A stretch of DNA of 64,000 nucleotides, taken from Pseudomonas sp. MM223 (lineage in GTDB: Bacteria > Pseudomonadota > Gammaproteobacteria > Pseudomonadales > Pseudomonadaceae). The position numbers and the translations under genes are program-made. Below, one piece after another: positions 18,985 to 28,734 of the stretch; within the stretch, counting starts at the first letter, position 1; each line of letters starts with the position of its first letter. Below the pieces are notes generated by a model. It made no database searches. It was not told the DNA's origin and was given only the letters and a program-made list of their open reading frames with translations. Where the stretch lies: contig OX352322.1 in the NCBI GenBank assembly GCA_947090765.1, forward strand, positions 1,011,501 through 1,075,500, in the 5' to 3' direction.

Positions 18985-19040
18985 GCATTCGGGTGAAAGC
19001 GCCAGCCGATGTTTTCGTAATCAGCGACGTCTCTTTCCAT

Positions 19041-20285
19041 TCAGCCTAAGTCCTTTTTCCAGCTGTCCAGCATGTCCGCCCATCTCTGCATCATCATGGC
19101 TCGATCACTCAAATACTCGGCATGGTTGTAGGTGCGGCGGACAGCGTTTTGCTCGGTATGGGCGAGCTGTCTTTCGATCCAGTCTGCTGAATAGCCCATC
19201 TCATTGAGTCTGGTGCTGCCCGTTGTCCTCGTGGCATGCGGGCTGTATTTACCTCCCCAGCCAAGGGTGTTGAGCATCTGGCGGAATGAGGCCGCAACCA
19301 TTGGGCGGGTGCGTACGTCGCGGTGAGGAAATACGTGGGTGTATTTTCCTGTGATGGAATGCAGGCCTCGCAGTATTTCGACTGCCTGTCGCGGCAGTGG
19401 CACCGTGTGCTCTTTGCGCTTTTTCATCCGCTCGGCGGGAATGCGCCAAAGCGCCTTCTCCAGGTCAAATTCTGCCCACTGAGCCTCTACAGCTTCATTG
19501 GGGCGGCACAGAGTCAGCCACATGAGCTGGAAAGCGCAGAGGGTCTCATGGCGTCCGCCGTGAGATTCGACATCGCGTAACAGTTGGCCAATTTCTTCGG
19601 TGGAGAGAGGGCGTTTGTGCTGAGTCTTGTTGGCTGGCAGGGCTTTTCGAACGGGGTGTACCGGGTCGGTGCTGGCTCGCAACGTGGAAATTGCCAGTTC
19701 GAAAACTCCGGACATGCTCCGCTTGGCCTCTGCGGCAACAGATGGGCCATTATCTTGAGCGGCTGCTCTGAGCACTTCAAGAATGTGCATGGGGGTGATG
19801 GCTTTGATCGGCAGTTCACCGATTTTGGGAAATACGACGCGTTCAAGCATGTTGAGTCGTCTGGACTTGGTGATCTCCTCCCAGTCCTTCAGTGAAAGCC
19901 ACTCTTTGGCGACGGCTTCAAACGTAATGGCCTTCTCGTGGTCGCGCTTCACCCGCTCCTGTTGCCGGTGGTGCGCGGGATTGATGCCCTGTATGACTAG
20001 GGCACGGGCTTTCACGCGCTCATCGCGTGCCTCTGCAAGAGTGAAGCGGCGCCCTTTGCGGCGCTCTTCGGCGTGCTCGGGTGATTCCCCTTTGGGCGCG
20101 ATTACATAGTCCCCAATCGCGAACACGCTTTCCTTCCTGCCGGTTCCGTCGTTCAGCTCGAACCGATAGCGCCATGCCTTAACCCCGTTAGGCTTCACCT
20201 CAAGGTAAAGGCCATTGCCATCTGTGAGCTTGTAGGGCTTTTCCTTGGGCTTGGCGGTACGGCACTCGGTATCGGTAAGCGGCAT
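19041..20285 (-). CDS. P4-type tyrosine integrase of the island
   Basis: Protein of 414 residues. The N-terminal DUF4102 arm-binding domain starts MPLTDTECRTAKPKEKPYKL with NGLYLEVKPNGVKAWRYRF; a central SAM-like domain follows. The catalytic domain has Arg in LTLCRPNEAVEAQW, HATRTTGSTRLNEMGY (H-x-x-R), LAHTEQNAVRRTYNH with the second His and the Tyr nucleophile. All five signature residues are present, so the enzyme may be active. Its start faces the ychF terminator, which places the attachment site at or next to the ychF 3' end. Confidence 0.94.
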   Translation of the reverse strand: MPLTDTECRTAKPKEKPYKLTDGNGLYLEVKPNGVKAWRYRFELNDGTGRKESVFAIGDYVIAPKGESPEHAEERRKGRRFTLAEARDERVKARALVIQGINPAHHRQQERVKRDHEKAITFEAVAKEWLSLKDWEEITKSRRLNMLERVVFPKIGELPIKAITPMHILEVLRAAAQDNGPSVAAEAKRSMSGVFELAISTLRASTDPVHPVRKALPANKTQHKRPLSTEEIGQLLRDVESHGGRHETLCAFQLMWLTLCRPNEAVEAQWAEFDLEKALWRIPAERMKKRKEHTVPLPRQAVEILRGLHSITGKYTHVFPHRDVRTRPMVAASFRQMLNTLGWGGKYSPHATRTTGSTRLNEMGYSADWIERQLAHTEQNAVRRTYNHAEYLSDRAMMMQRWADMLDSWKKDLG

Positions 20286-20303
20286 GGCTGCTCAATCCTG
20301 TTA

Positions 20304-20355
20304 TACCCGGTTATATGGGTGGGTGAATTTTTCGATACCCGGTAGCGTACCCGGT
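20304..20355. repeat. Three direct repeats upstream of the integrase
   Basis: The 8-mer tacccggt occurs exactly at 20304-20311, 20336-20343 and 20348-20355, within 70 bases of the integrase start. Repeats in this position are often arm-type binding sites of P4-like integrases or operators of an excisionase-type regulator. Confidence 0.5.
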
Positions 20356-20378
20356 AAATATGTGGATCGTATAGATTC

Positions 20379-20456
20379 TTGTCGGACCTTTTCGGAAAAG
20401 AAAAACCCCTTGAGGCTTCATTCCTCAAGGGGTTCTGTGTCCGGTAAGGTCCGGTG
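20379..20456. repeat. Inverted repeat pair bracketing the ychF terminator, candidate att region
   Basis: The sequence cggaccttttcgg at about 20382-20394 and its inverted counterpart ccggtaaggtccg at about 20442-20454 match in 11 of 13 positions and flank the ychF terminator. Being between the integrase and the first core gene, this is the likely attachment region. The other junction is outside the window, so the core cannot be defined here. Confidence 0.4.
20395..20434 (-). terminator. Rho-independent terminator of ychF
   Basis: On the minus strand the stem aaccccttgagg / cctcaaggggtt has a 7-base loop and is followed by a T-rich run (tttttctttt). It lies 39 bases after the ychF stop. Confidence 0.9.
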
Positions 20457-20472
20457 AAATACAAGTTGCTGT

Positions 20473-21573
20473 TTAGACGTTGAAGCGGAAGTGCATCACG
20501 TCGCCGTCTTTGACGATGTAATCCTTGCCTTCCAAACGCCATTTACCGGCTTCCTTGGCACCGCTTTCACCCTTGAACTGGATGAAGTCGTCATAGGCCA
20601 CCACTTCGGCGCGGATGAAGCCTTTTTCGAAGTCGGTGTGGATTACACCAGCGGCCTGCGGTGCAGTGGCGCCGACCCGTACGGTCCAGGCGCGTACTTC
20701 CTGCACGCCGGCAGTGAAGTAGGTTTGCAGGTTCAGCAGCTCGTAACCGGCGCGGATCACGCGGTTCAGGCCAGGCTCTTCCAGGCCCAGGGCCTCAAGG
20801 AACATGTCCTTCTCTTCACCGTCATCCAGCTCGGCGATTTCTGCTTCGATCTTGTTGCATACCGGCACCACGACCGCGCCTTCTTCCTCGGCGATGGCCT
20901 TGACCACGTCCAGGTGCGGGTTGTTGTCGAAACCGTCTTCGGCAACGTTGGCGATGTACATCACCGGCTTGCTGGTCAGCAGGTGGAAGCCACGGATGAC
21001 GGCTTTTTCGTCGTCAGCCATGTTCTTCATCAGGCTGCGCGCAGGCTTGCCTTCGGTGAAGTGCGGGATCAGTTTTTCCAGAATGGCCTTTTGCGCCAGG
21101 GCTTCCTTGTCGCCGCCCTTGGCGTTGCGGGCTACCTTCTGCAGTTGCTTTTCGCAGCTGTCGAGGTCGGCGAAGATCAGTTCGAGGTCGATGATCTCGA
21201 TGTCACGCTTGGGGTCGACGCTGTTGGAAACGTGGATTACGTTCTCGTCTTCGAAGCAGCGCACCACGTGGGCAATGGCGTCGGTCTCGCGGATGTTGGC
21301 GAGGAACTTGTTGCCCAGGCCTTCGCCTTTCGAGGCACCGGCAACCAGGCCGGCGATGTCGACGAATTCCATGGTGGTCGGCAGGATGCGGTTTGGCTTG
21401 ACGATTTCAGCCAGCGCAGCCAGACGAGCATCGGGCATCGGCACGATGCCGCTGTTTGGCTCGATGGTGCAGAAAGGGAAGTTCTCCGCCGCGATGCCAG
21501 ACTTGGTCAGTGCGTTGAACAGGGTGGACTTGCCGACGTTGGGCAGGCCGACGATGCCGCAATTGAAACCCAT
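20473..21573 (-). CDS. ychF: Redox-regulated ATPase YchF (Obg-like)
   Basis: Protein of 366 residues. It has the G1 motif [34 protein letters not shown] (G3), and the NKIE-type specificity loop in [14 protein letters not shown], which favours ATP over GTP. The C-terminal TGS domain ends [18 protein letters not shown]. It associates with ribosomes. It is the last gene of the ispE-tRNA-prs / rplY-pth-ychF run and borders the mobile island. Confidence 0.98.
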   Translation of the reverse strand: MGFNCGIVGLPNVGKSTLFNALTKSGIAAENFPFCTIEPNSGIVPMPDARLAALAEIVKPNRILPTTMEFVDIAGLVAGASKGEGLGNKFLANIRETDAIAHVVRCFEDENVIHVSNSVDPKRDIEIIDLELIFADLDSCEKQLQKVARNAKGGDKEALAQKAILEKLIPHFTEGKPARSLMKNMADDEKAVIRGFHLLTSKPVMYIANVAEDGFDNNPHLDVVKAIAEEEGAVVVPVCNKIEAEIAELDDGEEKDMFLEALGLEEPGLNRVIRAGYELLNLQTYFTAGVQEVRAWTVRVGATAPQAAGVIHTDFEKGFIRAEVVAYDDFIQFKGESGAKEAGKWRLEGKDYIVKDGDVMHFRFNV

Positions 21574-21597
21574 GGGTATTCCCCTCTCTAAAGGAAA

Positions 21598-22182
21598 TCA
21601 GGCCTTTTGGCTGTGCAGCTCGCGCATCGCCTTGGCAAAGTCGCCGGCAAGCACGTCCGGCAGCACGCCGAGGGCAAAATCGATGCTGGCGTCGAGCTTC
21701 TCCTGCTCGGCGCGCGGCGCGCGGCCCAGGACGAAGTTGGAGACCAGTTTGGCGTCGCCCGGGTGGCCAATGCCAAGCCGCAGGCGGTGGAAGTCGTTCT
21801 GGTTGCCGAGCTGCGCAATGATGTCGCGCAGGCCGTTGTGCCCACCATGGCCGCCGCCGCGCTTTAGCTTGGCAACGCCCGGAGGCAGGTCGAGTTCGTC
21901 GTGTGCCACCAGGATCGCTTCCGGCTTGATGCGGAAGAAATTGGCCAAGGCCGCCACGGACTGGCCGCTGCGGTTCATGTAGGTGGTGGGGATCAACAAA
22001 CGAACGTCGTTGCCCTGATGGCTGAACTTAGCCGTCAGGCCGAAATACTTTTTGTCAGCGGTAAGCGAAACTCGCTGGGCGCTGGCAATGCGTTCAACGA
22101 AAAGAGCCCCTGCGTTATGCCGGGTCTGTTCGTATTCGGGGCCGGGGTTACCCAGGCCAACGATCAACTGGATGGCGGTCAC
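21598..22182 (-). CDS. pth: Peptidyl-tRNA hydrolase
   Basis: Protein of 194 residues with [20 protein letters not shown] carrying the catalytic His, then [17 protein letters not shown] and [20 protein letters not shown] and GHNGLRDI. It releases tRNA from stalled peptidyl-tRNA. It is 24 bases upstream of ychF, in one operon with rplY. Confidence 0.98.
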   Translation of the reverse strand: MTAIQLIVGLGNPGPEYEQTRHNAGALFVERIASAQRVSLTADKKYFGLTAKFSHQGNDVRLLIPTTYMNRSGQSVAALANFFRIKPEAILVAHDELDLPPGVAKLKRGGGHGGHNGLRDIIAQLGNQNDFHRLRLGIGHPGDAKLVSNFVLGRAPRAEQEKLDASIDFALGVLPDVLAGDFAKAMRELHSQKA

Positions 22183-22208
22183 GTCAGGGGCTCTTCCTTG
22201 GAGTTGGT

Positions 22209-22237
22209 GGGTTACAGTGCGCGCGGCACTGTAACCC
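22209..22237. other. Perfect 11-bp intergenic hairpin between rplY and pth
   Basis: The arms gggttacagtg and cactgtaaccc enclose a 7-base GC loop. There is no T-run on either side, so it is more likely an mRNA processing or stability element than a terminator. It lies 24 bases after the rplY stop codon. Confidence 0.6.
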
Positions 22238-22261
22238 GATCAACGCCGGCGTGCGAGTGGA

Positions 22262-22855
22262 TTACTCGGCAGCGCCTTCTGCTTCTGGAGCAACGCGTGG
22301 AGCGTGAACGTTGGCAACAGCTTTGTCATCACCGTGGGCCAGAGCTACGAACTCTACGCCTTTCGGAGCTTTCAGGTCCGACAGGTGGATGATGGTGCCG
22401 ACTTCGGCGTTGGCCAGGTCAACTTCGATGAACTCAGGCAGGTCTTTGGCTTCGCAGGAAACTTCGATCTGCGATTCAACGTGCGAGATCTCGCCGCCTT
22501 TCTTGACCGGTGCTTCTTCGTTGATGAAGTGCACTGGAACAACAGCGGTCAGTTTCTGGCCAGCAACAACGCGAACGAAGTCGGCGTGCATGATGAACTG
22601 CTTGGCTGGGTGGCGCTGCATGGCCTTGATGATGACGTTCTGCTTAACACCGTCAACGTTCAGCTCGATAACGTGGCTGAAGGCAGCTTCGTCTTCGAAC
22701 AGTTTGGTGATTTCCTTGGCCAGGATGGTCAGGGATTGAGCTTCTTTATCGCCACCGTAGACAACGGCAGGGATGCTCAGCGCATGACGCAGGCGGCGGC
22801 TCGCACCTTTCCCCAGGTCAGTACGCGCTTGGGCGTTCAGAATAAAATCAGTCAT
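22262..22855 (-). CDS. rplY: 50S ribosomal protein L25/general stress protein Ctc
   Basis: Start chosen at ATG 22855 ([20 protein letters not shown]), the usual L25 beginning. About 197 residues: an N-terminal 5S rRNA-binding L25 domain and a C-terminal TL5/Ctc beta domain ([20 protein letters not shown]). The end is Ala/Glu-rich. A tight terminator separates it from prs, so it may have its own promoter. Confidence 0.97.
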   Translation of the reverse strand: MTDFILNAQARTDLGKGASRRLRHALSIPAVVYGGDKEAQSLTILAKEITKLFEDEAAFSHVIELNVDGVKQNVIIKAMQRHPAKQFIMHADFVRVVAGQKLTAVVPVHFINEEAPVKKGGEISHVESQIEVSCEAKDLPEFIEVDLANAEVGTIIHLSDLKAPKGVEFVALAHGDDKAVANVHAPRVAPEAEGAAE

Positions 22856-22913
22856 TTTGTTTCTCCAAAATAGCCCCCCGAGGGCGTTTGCGACCAGCGC
22901 CAACGGGGATGGC

Positions 22914-22949
22914 AAAAAAGCCCCGCCCCAACACATGCTGGGGCGGGGC
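22914..22949 (-). terminator. Rho-independent terminator after prs
   Basis: On the minus strand a GC-only 11-bp stem (gccccgcccca / tggggcggggc) with an 8-base loop is followed by a T-run (tttttt). It lies about 25 bases after the prs stop. Confidence 0.92.
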
Positions 22950-22973
22950 GCTTCACATCAACACGCGTTCCGC

Positions 22974-23915
22974 TTAGCGGAACATCGCGCTGATCGATTC
23001 TTCGTTGCTGATGCGGCGGACCGCTTCAGCCACAACCGGTGCGATATCCAGCTGGCGGATACGGTCACAGGCTTGAGCAGCGGCGGACAGCGGAACGGTG
23101 TTGGTCACCACCAGCTCGTCCAGTACCGACTTCTCGATGTTCTCGATCGCACGGCCCGACAGGACAGGGTGCGTGCAGTAGGCGTAAACCTTGGCAGCGC
23201 CGTGTTCTTTCAGGGCTTTGGCCGCGTGGCACAGGGTGCCGGCGGTGTCGACCATGTCGTCTACCAGGATGCAGGTGCGCCCTTCGACGTCGCCGATGAT
23301 GTGCATAACCTCGGAGTGGTTAGCCTTTTCGCGGCGTTTGTCGATGATACCCAGGTCGACACCCAGGGACTTGGCGACGGCACGTGCGCGCACGACACCA
23401 CCAATGTCCGGGGAGACGATCATCAGGTTCTCGAAACGCTGGTCTTCGATGTCATCGACAAGTACGGGCGAGCCGTAGATGTTGTCGACGGGGATATCGA
23501 AGAAGCCTTGGATCTGGTCAGCGTGCAGGTCGACGGTGAGAACACGGTCGATACCTACGACAGTGAGCATGTCAGCGACAACTTTGGCGCTGATGGCTAC
23601 ACGTGCCGAACGCGGACGGCGGTCCTGGCGGGCATATCCGAAGTAAGGAATCACGGCGGTGATTCGGGATGCTGAGGAGCGGCGGAAGGCATCGGCCATC
23701 ACTACCAGTTCCATCAGGTTATCGTTGGTCGGGGCACAGGTCGGCTGAATAATAAAAACGTCTTTACCGCGGACATTTTCATTGATCTCAGTGCTGATCT
23801 CGCCGTCGGAGAACTTACCGACAGAGACGTCACCGAGAGGGATATGCAGCTGACGTACGACACGCCGAGCCAGATCGGGGTTAGCGTTCCCCGTAAAGAC
23901 CATCATCTTGGACAC
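22974..23915 (-). CDS. prs: Ribose-phosphate pyrophosphokinase
   Basis: Start chosen at GTG 23915, giving [20 protein letters not shown] and 313 residues, the family length. It has the ATP-binding [11 protein letters not shown], the PRPP-loop [19 protein letters not shown] region ([12 protein letters not shown] type), and the flexible loop [12 protein letters not shown]. It makes PRPP for purine, pyrimidine, His, Trp and NAD synthesis. A tRNA-Gln gene lies 48 bases upstream. Confidence 0.97.
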   Translation of the reverse strand: MSKMMVFTGNANPDLARRVVRQLHIPLGDVSVGKFSDGEISTEINENVRGKDVFIIQPTCAPTNDNLMELVVMADAFRRSSASRITAVIPYFGYARQDRRPRSARVAISAKVVADMLTVVGIDRVLTVDLHADQIQGFFDIPVDNIYGSPVLVDDIEDQRFENLMIVSPDIGGVVRARAVAKSLGVDLGIIDKRREKANHSEVMHIIGDVEGRTCILVDDMVDTAGTLCHAAKALKEHGAAKVYAYCTHPVLSGRAIENIEKSVLDELVVTNTVPLSAAAQACDRIRQLDIAPVVAEAVRRISNEESISAMFR

Positions 23916-23963
23916 GCGCAGTACCTGAAGGCTGAGGGTATACCTGGATGAGTATAAGGAAAA

Positions 23964-24038
23964 TGGCAGGGGCGGCTGGATTCGAACCAACGCATGGCAG
24001 GATCAAAACCTGCTGCCTTACCGCTTGGCGACGCCCCT
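23964..24038 (-). tRNA. tRNA-Gln (anticodon TTG)
   Basis: 75 nt including an encoded CCA end. The acceptor stem aggggcg pairs perfectly with cgcccct; the anticodon stem gcagg/cctgc has loop ttttgat, giving TTG; the T arm contains ggttcgaatcc. It lies between ispE and prs in the same direction, as in other pseudomonads, and is likely co-transcribed. Confidence 0.98.
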
Positions 24039-24058
24039 GTATCTGTTGCTGCGAACGC

Positions 24059-24919
24059 TTATGCGCTCGACTTCTTGACCAGACTTTGCAGCTTGCGATG
24101 CAACATCGAAATATTGCTTCCTTTCGCCACAAACCCTGTTTGGGTCGCTGAAAGAAGGGCCAGAACTTTATCAGCTTCGGCTTTGCTTGGGAAGGCCCCA
24201 AACACACAACTTCCAGTGCCGGTTAGTCGAGCCTCAGTGAATTTACCCAGTGAATTCAACGCATTGCGAACTTCTGGATAACTCTGCTCTACCACCGGTT
24301 GGCAGTCATTTCGACTGTTTCCCTCGGGAACGGGGCGCATATTAAGGGGGAGGGAATCACGTGTCAACTGTGGATGTGAAAAAATTTCTACTGTGCTGAC
24401 AGACACTTGCGGCACCAGCACAACATACCAAGGCTCTTGCGGGTTGACCGGGGTCAGTTGCTCGCCCACGCCCTGGGCAAACGCTGCATGGCCGCGCACG
24501 AATACCGGTACGTCGGCGCCCAGGCTCAGGCCCAGTGTGGCCAGGCGGTCTTCGTCCCAGTCCAGTTGCCACAGGTGGGCGAGGGCCAGCAGGGTGGTGG
24601 CGGCGTCCGAACTGCCGCCGCCAATACCGCCACCCATGGGCAGCACCTTGGTCAGCCAGATGTCTGCGCCCAGCGGGCTGCCGGACTGTTCCTGCAGTTT
24701 GCGCGCGGCACGCACAATCAGGTTGCTGTCGTGCGGTACGGCTTCGATCTCGGTGTGCAGGCGGATCACGCCATCGTCACGTACGGTGAAACTCAGTTCG
24801 TCGCCATGGTCGAGAAACTGGAACACGGTTTCCAGCTCGTGATAACCATCCGCGCGGCGGCCGATGATATGCAGCCACAGGTTGAGCTTGGCCGGGGCGG
24901 GCAGGGTGAGCGTACGCAT
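24059..24919 (-). CDS. ispE: 4-diphosphocytidyl-2-C-methyl-D-erythritol kinase
   Basis: Protein of 286 residues of the GHMP kinase fold: [20 protein letters not shown] at the N-terminus, the ATP loop [17 protein letters not shown] at about 96-112, and [11 protein letters not shown] near the C-terminus. It phosphorylates CDP-ME in the MEP isoprenoid pathway. It starts 4 bases after the lolB stop, translationally linked. Confidence 0.97.
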   Translation of the reverse strand: MRTLTLPAPAKLNLWLHIIGRRADGYHELETVFQFLDHGDELSFTVRDDGVIRLHTEIEAVPHDSNLIVRAARKLQEQSGSPLGADIWLTKVLPMGGGIGGGSSDAATTLLALAHLWQLDWDEDRLATLGLSLGADVPVFVRGHAAFAQGVGEQLTPVNPQEPWYVVLVPQVSVSTVEIFSHPQLTRDSLPLNMRPVPEGNSRNDCQPVVEQSYPEVRNALNSLGKFTEARLTGTGSCVFGAFPSKAEADKVLALLSATQTGFVAKGSNISMLHRKLQSLVKKSSA

Positions 24920-24923
24920 GGAA

Positions 24924-25541
24924 TCAGTGCCCCAGCTGGCGTGGCTGCCAGTCCTTGACCACCAGGGTCACGTCCAGGTCCTTGCCGTGCAGTTTCAGCC
25001 GCTCGGGCAACCAGTAGCCGTTTTGCTCGGTGTAGCTCAGGTACTGCACTTGCCAACCATCCTGATCGAGGCTGGCCAGGCGGCTGTCGCCGTCCAGGGT
25101 CAGCTTGCTCTTGCTGTCGGGAGCAGGCAGGCCACGGACCCACCAGACCAAATGCGACACCGGCAGCTGCCAGCCAAGCTGCTCTTCCAGCAGGGCTTCC
25201 GGGCTGGTGGCTTCGAAGCGGCCCTGGTTGGCCACTTCCAGCACCACGCCGCCGGGGCGGCCGGTGAGGCGTGCGGCGCCACGGCCGAGCGGGCCGGCCA
25301 GGCGAATGTCGTAGTAGTCCTGGCGCTGCAGCCAGAACAGTGTGCCACTGCCGGAGTCGCGAGGGGCGCGGATCCCGACTTTGCCGTTGATCTGCCAGCC
25401 ATCAAGGCTGCTCAACTGCTCTTTATGTGCCCGCCACTGTTGTGGGTCGCCGTGACCTTGCAGGGCCTCGCGGCTACCAAAGCCGGCACAGCCGGCCAGA
25501 AGGGCAATCAGGGTGAAGGTGATGCAATGGCGCAGGAACAT
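24924..25541 (-). CDS. lolB: Outer-membrane lipoprotein receptor LolB
   Basis: Protein of 205 residues. The signal peptide ends in the lipobox LLAGC at 14-18. The mature part, with [20 protein letters not shown] and [19 protein letters not shown], is the LolB beta-barrel half. It accepts lipoproteins from LolA and inserts them in the outer membrane. The gene order TPR lipoprotein-lolB-ispE is conserved in Pseudomonas. Confidence 0.96.
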   Translation of the reverse strand: MFLRHCITFTLIALLAGCAGFGSREALQGHGDPQQWRAHKEQLSSLDGWQINGKVGIRAPRDSGSGTLFWLQRQDYYDIRLAGPLGRGAARLTGRPGGVVLEVANQGRFEATSPEALLEEQLGWQLPVSHLVWWVRGLPAPDSKSKLTLDGDSRLASLDQDGWQVQYLSYTEQNGYWLPERLKLHGKDLDVTLVVKDWQPRQLGH

Positions 25542-25545
25542 GGCG

Positions 25546-27267
25546 TTAAAGGGTCTCGGATCCGGTCAGGCGCAGGATGGTCTTGCGCAGGATGGGGCTG
25601 TCGGCCTGGGCTTCGAAGCCCTTGGCCCATACCTGGCGGGCTTCGCGGCGCTTGCCGTTGGCCCATAGCACTTCGCCCAGATGGGCAGCCACTTCGTGGT
25701 CGGGGAAGTTGGCAAAGGCTTGGCGCAGGTAGGTTTCAGCCTCGTCGAGGTTGCCCAGGCGATAGTTGACCCAGCCCAGGCTGTCGAGTACCGCCGGGTC
25801 GTCCGGGGTCAACTGGTGGGCCTTGTCGATCAGCGCCTTGGCTTCGCTGTAGCGAGTGGTGCGGTCGGCCAGGGTGTAGCCCAAGGCGTTCAGCGCCATG
25901 GCGTTTTCCGGCTCGCGGGCAATGATGGCGCGCAGGTCCTTTTCCAGCTGCACCAGGTCGTCACGCTTTTCGGCCAGCATGGCGCGGGTATACAGCAGGT
26001 TGAGGTCGTCCGGGTAGCGCTGGATGGCTTGCTGCAGCACTTGGCTTGCCTGGGCGTCCTTGTTGTTGTTGCTGTAGCTTTCCGATTCGATCAGGAATAG
26101 CTGGATGGCGTAGTCCGGCTGGGCTTCGCGGGCCTCGGCGAGCAGGCGCGAGGCCTCGGTGCCGCGGCCGTTGGCAATCAGGATGTCGGCCTGGCGCAGT
26201 TGCGCCGGCAGGTAGTCGGGGCCAGGGCCAACCAGGGCGTATTCACGCAGGGCGCCAGCCGGGTCGTGGCGTTCCTCGCGGATGCGGCCCAGGTTCAGGT
26301 GCGCGGCGTCGACGTTGCTGTCACGCTCGACCAGTTCCTGCAGGTAGCCTTCGGCTTCATCCCAGTCTTTGTTCTCCAGGCACACCAGGGCCAGGGAGTA
26401 ACGCAGTTCGTCATCGTCGGGGTATTGCTGGACCAGGCTGAGGAACTCGCCCTTGGCATCGGCGATGCGGTCTTGCTCGACCAGGGTGCGGGCGTAGGTC
26501 AGGCGCAGGCGCTTGTCATCCGGGTTGTCGCGGATTGCGCCTCGCAGCAGTGGCAGTGCCTCGGGGCCGCGGTCCAGGGCCTGCAGCAGGCGGGCGCGCA
26601 GCAGGATCGGGGCAATTTCGCCGTTTTGTGCCGGGTGCGACTCAAGCAGTTCCAGGGCTTCTTCGGCTTTGCCGTCCTGGTTAAGCAACAGGGCCTTGCC
26701 GAAAATCAGCTGGCCGTTTTCGGGGTATTTCACCAGCAGGCGTTCGAAGCTTTGCAGCAGGCCGTCGCGGGTGCTCTGGTCGGTTTCAGCGGCGGACAGG
26801 GCGAGGAAGTCGAAGTGGGTGTCGCCCTGGCCCTGCAGCACCTTTTCCATGTAGGCCATGGAGTCGTCATAGCGGCCGGCGCGGGCCAGCTGAATGGCGG
26901 CGGCGCGCTGGGCGTCGAGGTTTTGCGGGTCGTTGCGGGCCCAGACCAGCGCGTTGTCCAGTGACGGCTCGTCGGCACCGAGGTATTCGGCAATGCGGTA
27001 GGCGCGCTCGGAAACCGCGGGGTCCTGGGTTTTTGCTGCCTGGTCGGTGTAGTTGGCCAGGGCGATGTCGAAGCGGTTGCGCTGGCCGGCCAGCTCCGCC
27101 ACCAACAGGCTATAGAGTGTGTCCTGCTTGAACGAGCCATACACCACGGGCTTCTGGGCCTCGTCCTTGCCGGCTTCGGCGACGGGAGGCTCGGCCTTTT
27201 GCGGGGCCAGGCTCTGGCAGCCCTGGAGCAGGGCGAAGGCAAGTAGCAATGCGTATGGTTTGTTCAT
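25546..27267 (-). CDS. TPR-repeat lipoprotein
   Basis: Start chosen at ATG 27267 ([20 protein letters not shown]), which gives a lipobox LLQGC with Cys at 17. The 573-residue protein is a string of tetratricopeptide-like helices, with clear late units such as [20 protein letters not shown] and [20 protein letters not shown]. It is the conserved TPR protein upstream of lolB in Pseudomonas, presumed to act in the periplasm as a scaffold. Exact role not known. Confidence 0.92.
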   Translation of the reverse strand: MNKPYALLLAFALLQGCQSLAPQKAEPPVAEAGKDEAQKPVVYGSFKQDTLYSLLVAELAGQRNRFDIALANYTDQAAKTQDPAVSERAYRIAEYLGADEPSLDNALVWARNDPQNLDAQRAAAIQLARAGRYDDSMAYMEKVLQGQGDTHFDFLALSAAETDQSTRDGLLQSFERLLVKYPENGQLIFGKALLLNQDGKAEEALELLESHPAQNGEIAPILLRARLLQALDRGPEALPLLRGAIRDNPDDKRLRLTYARTLVEQDRIADAKGEFLSLVQQYPDDDELRYSLALVCLENKDWDEAEGYLQELVERDSNVDAAHLNLGRIREERHDPAGALREYALVGPGPDYLPAQLRQADILIANGRGTEASRLLAEAREAQPDYAIQLFLIESESYSNNNKDAQASQVLQQAIQRYPDDLNLLYTRAMLAEKRDDLVQLEKDLRAIIAREPENAMALNALGYTLADRTTRYSEAKALIDKAHQLTPDDPAVLDSLGWVNYRLGNLDEAETYLRQAFANFPDHEVAAHLGEVLWANGKRREARQVWAKGFEAQADSPILRKTILRLTGSETL

Positions 27268-27441
27268 AGAAAGGCTTATAGGAGGACTCACCGGCGGTCG
27301 GAGCATGATGACACAAGCGCGGGGGCAAACCCACCTGCGAAGGTCGTGGTTTACAGCCTGGGTGGTGCAGGTGTGGGACAGCGGGGGGAGGGAGAGGTTC
27401 GAGGGGGCTTCTAACGCAATGACCCAGCCCGGCCTGCATTT

Positions 27442-27813
27442 TTACGCATCAGGAATCAGGAACTGGGAAAGCACAAGCGCCATGAGAAACGTAATGTGCA
27501 GTGTTAGCAGCCAAAGCAGAATGGGCTTTTCAGGTGATGGGAAATGTTGGATATCCTCCGCTTTGGCTACCCCTCGCCATATGAATAGTTTGGGGAACGC
27601 CAGTACTAATGAAATCGAGCCGGTGCGCATCAATTTTCCTAACATACCTGCATGTCTGTAGATATTTCTATTGTCCGTGACGTATTTGCAGTTTGATAGA
27701 AATGACTCAAAATGTTCAGTGTGTTTATTGGCGACGTACCATTGGATTAAAAACGTAAGCGTCATAGCGGTAAGAATCAGGAATCCAACGACTTCGTGTG
27801 CGATGGTATTCAT
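27442..27813 (-). CDS. Small membrane protein, candidate immunity protein (copy 1)
   Basis: Protein of 123 residues with hydrophobic segments at about 9-28, 69-84 and 98-120. Its start overlaps the stop of the glycine-rich ORF before it by 4 bases (ATGA). It resembles the protein at 28375-28734: both contain KxTEHFESFL, an IYxHAG...GKL.RTG block, PK(I/L)FI(Y/W)RG and a final hydrophobic tail. No family was recognised. Position and topology fit an inner-membrane immunity protein against a pore-forming toxin; this is inference. Confidence 0.6.
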   Translation of the reverse strand: MNTIAHEVVGFLILTAMTLTFLIQWYVANKHTEHFESFLSNCKYVTDNRNIYRHAGMLGKLMRTGSISLVLAFPKLFIWRGVAKAEDIQHFPSPEKPILLWLLTLHITFLMALVLSQFLIPDA

Positions 27814-28330
27814 TTCAGGCTTTCTCGATACAAAAGCTCTCCAAAATCTTTGCCTTTTTCTGCACCGTAATCACCTAAGTATTTTCCGCTAATGGCCCCT
27901 CCAACAACTGCGCAAACGAGTGAGCCGGTGCCCCCGCTCGGAAGGCCGAGAGCTAGACACACAGCAGGGCCAACAAATGCACCAGCATAACCTCCAGCGC
28001 TCGCGCCAGCTATGCCGCCTGCCAATGATGCGCCTTCGACGAATTTTACCTTGCTGCATTCCTCTTCTCGCCCCAAGGTGCAGGCCCTGTGAACGTCGAG
28101 TCCAGTAGCCCCCACCCCGAGTGCTATGCCGATGTAACTGCCTTTTTTATCAGGTTGGCAGCCTTGCCCACCCCGGCAACCTTATCCGCGTACCCTGAAA
28201 TTTCTCCTGTATGCAAATAGCTTTTCGTGGAGATACCAAGGGTTCTTTTAATCGACCCTTGGTTTCGCAAGCTAGCACTGAAAGTCCCAGAACTCATGTG
28301 CTCCTGATACAGCTTCTCAATTTCCAGCAA
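27810..28330 (-). pseudogene. Glycine-rich hydrophobic protein, candidate toxin tip (copy 1), frameshifted
   Basis: The first frame, from a TTG at 28330, reads EIEKLYQEHMSSGTFSASLR and on to GKAANLIKK; at a run of six T on the plus strand (28143-28148) the frame is lost, and the remainder (GATGLDVHRACTLGREEECS, then a glycine-rich hydrophobic stretch, ending LLYRESLK) continues in another frame to 27810. The paralogue at 28731-29205 has seven bases in this run and is unbroken. No ATG with a good ribosome site precedes it, so it looks like the C-terminal module of a larger protein. Confidence 0.6.
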
Positions 28331-28374
28331 CGTGACACGCCAAGTATGTTGATTCGTCAGCCAGCTTCATCGGG

Positions 28375-28734
28375 TTATAGATAGTGAGATAGCGCGAGTG
28401 CAAGGAATAATACAATATGAATAGCCCAAAGGTTAACCAGGACAAGTTTTTCGCGGCGAGGGAATTTTTGTATTTCCTCGATATCTGCTGTACCCCTGTA
28501 AATGAAAATTTTGGGCGCGGCCAATAGTGTTGCAATTTGGCCGGTTCTTATTAGTTTTCCTATTAGGCCAGCGTGCTGGTAGATTTTTATATTGTTAGAT
28601 ACGAGTCGAGAGGTCGGTAAGAAAGACTCAAAGTGCTCCGTATATTTATGTGCAATATAAATTTGGGTGATAATGGCGATCACCATTGAGGTGATGAGGG
28701 CAAGCGCGATCAGGCCTGGATCCATGTTATTCAC
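28375..28734 (-). CDS. Small membrane protein, candidate immunity protein (copy 2)
   Basis: Protein of 119 residues, hydrophobic at about 8-28, 61-77 and 96-118; overlaps the preceding glycine-rich ORF by 4 bases. It is clearly related to the copy at 27442-27813 (shared TEHFESFL and RTGQ/RTGS, EEIQKFP/EDIQHFP blocks). AT-rich compared with neighbouring core genes, suggesting acquired DNA. Confidence 0.6.
   Translation of the reverse strand: MNNMDPGLIALALITSMVIAIITQIYIAHKYTEHFESFLPTSRLVSNNIKIYQHAGLIGKLIRTGQIATLLAAPKIFIYRGTADIEEIQKFPRREKLVLVNLWAIHIVLFLALALSHYL

Noticed and set aside
20491..21591. Full-length open frame opposite ychF.
   Set aside because: Shadow of a clearly identified conserved gene.
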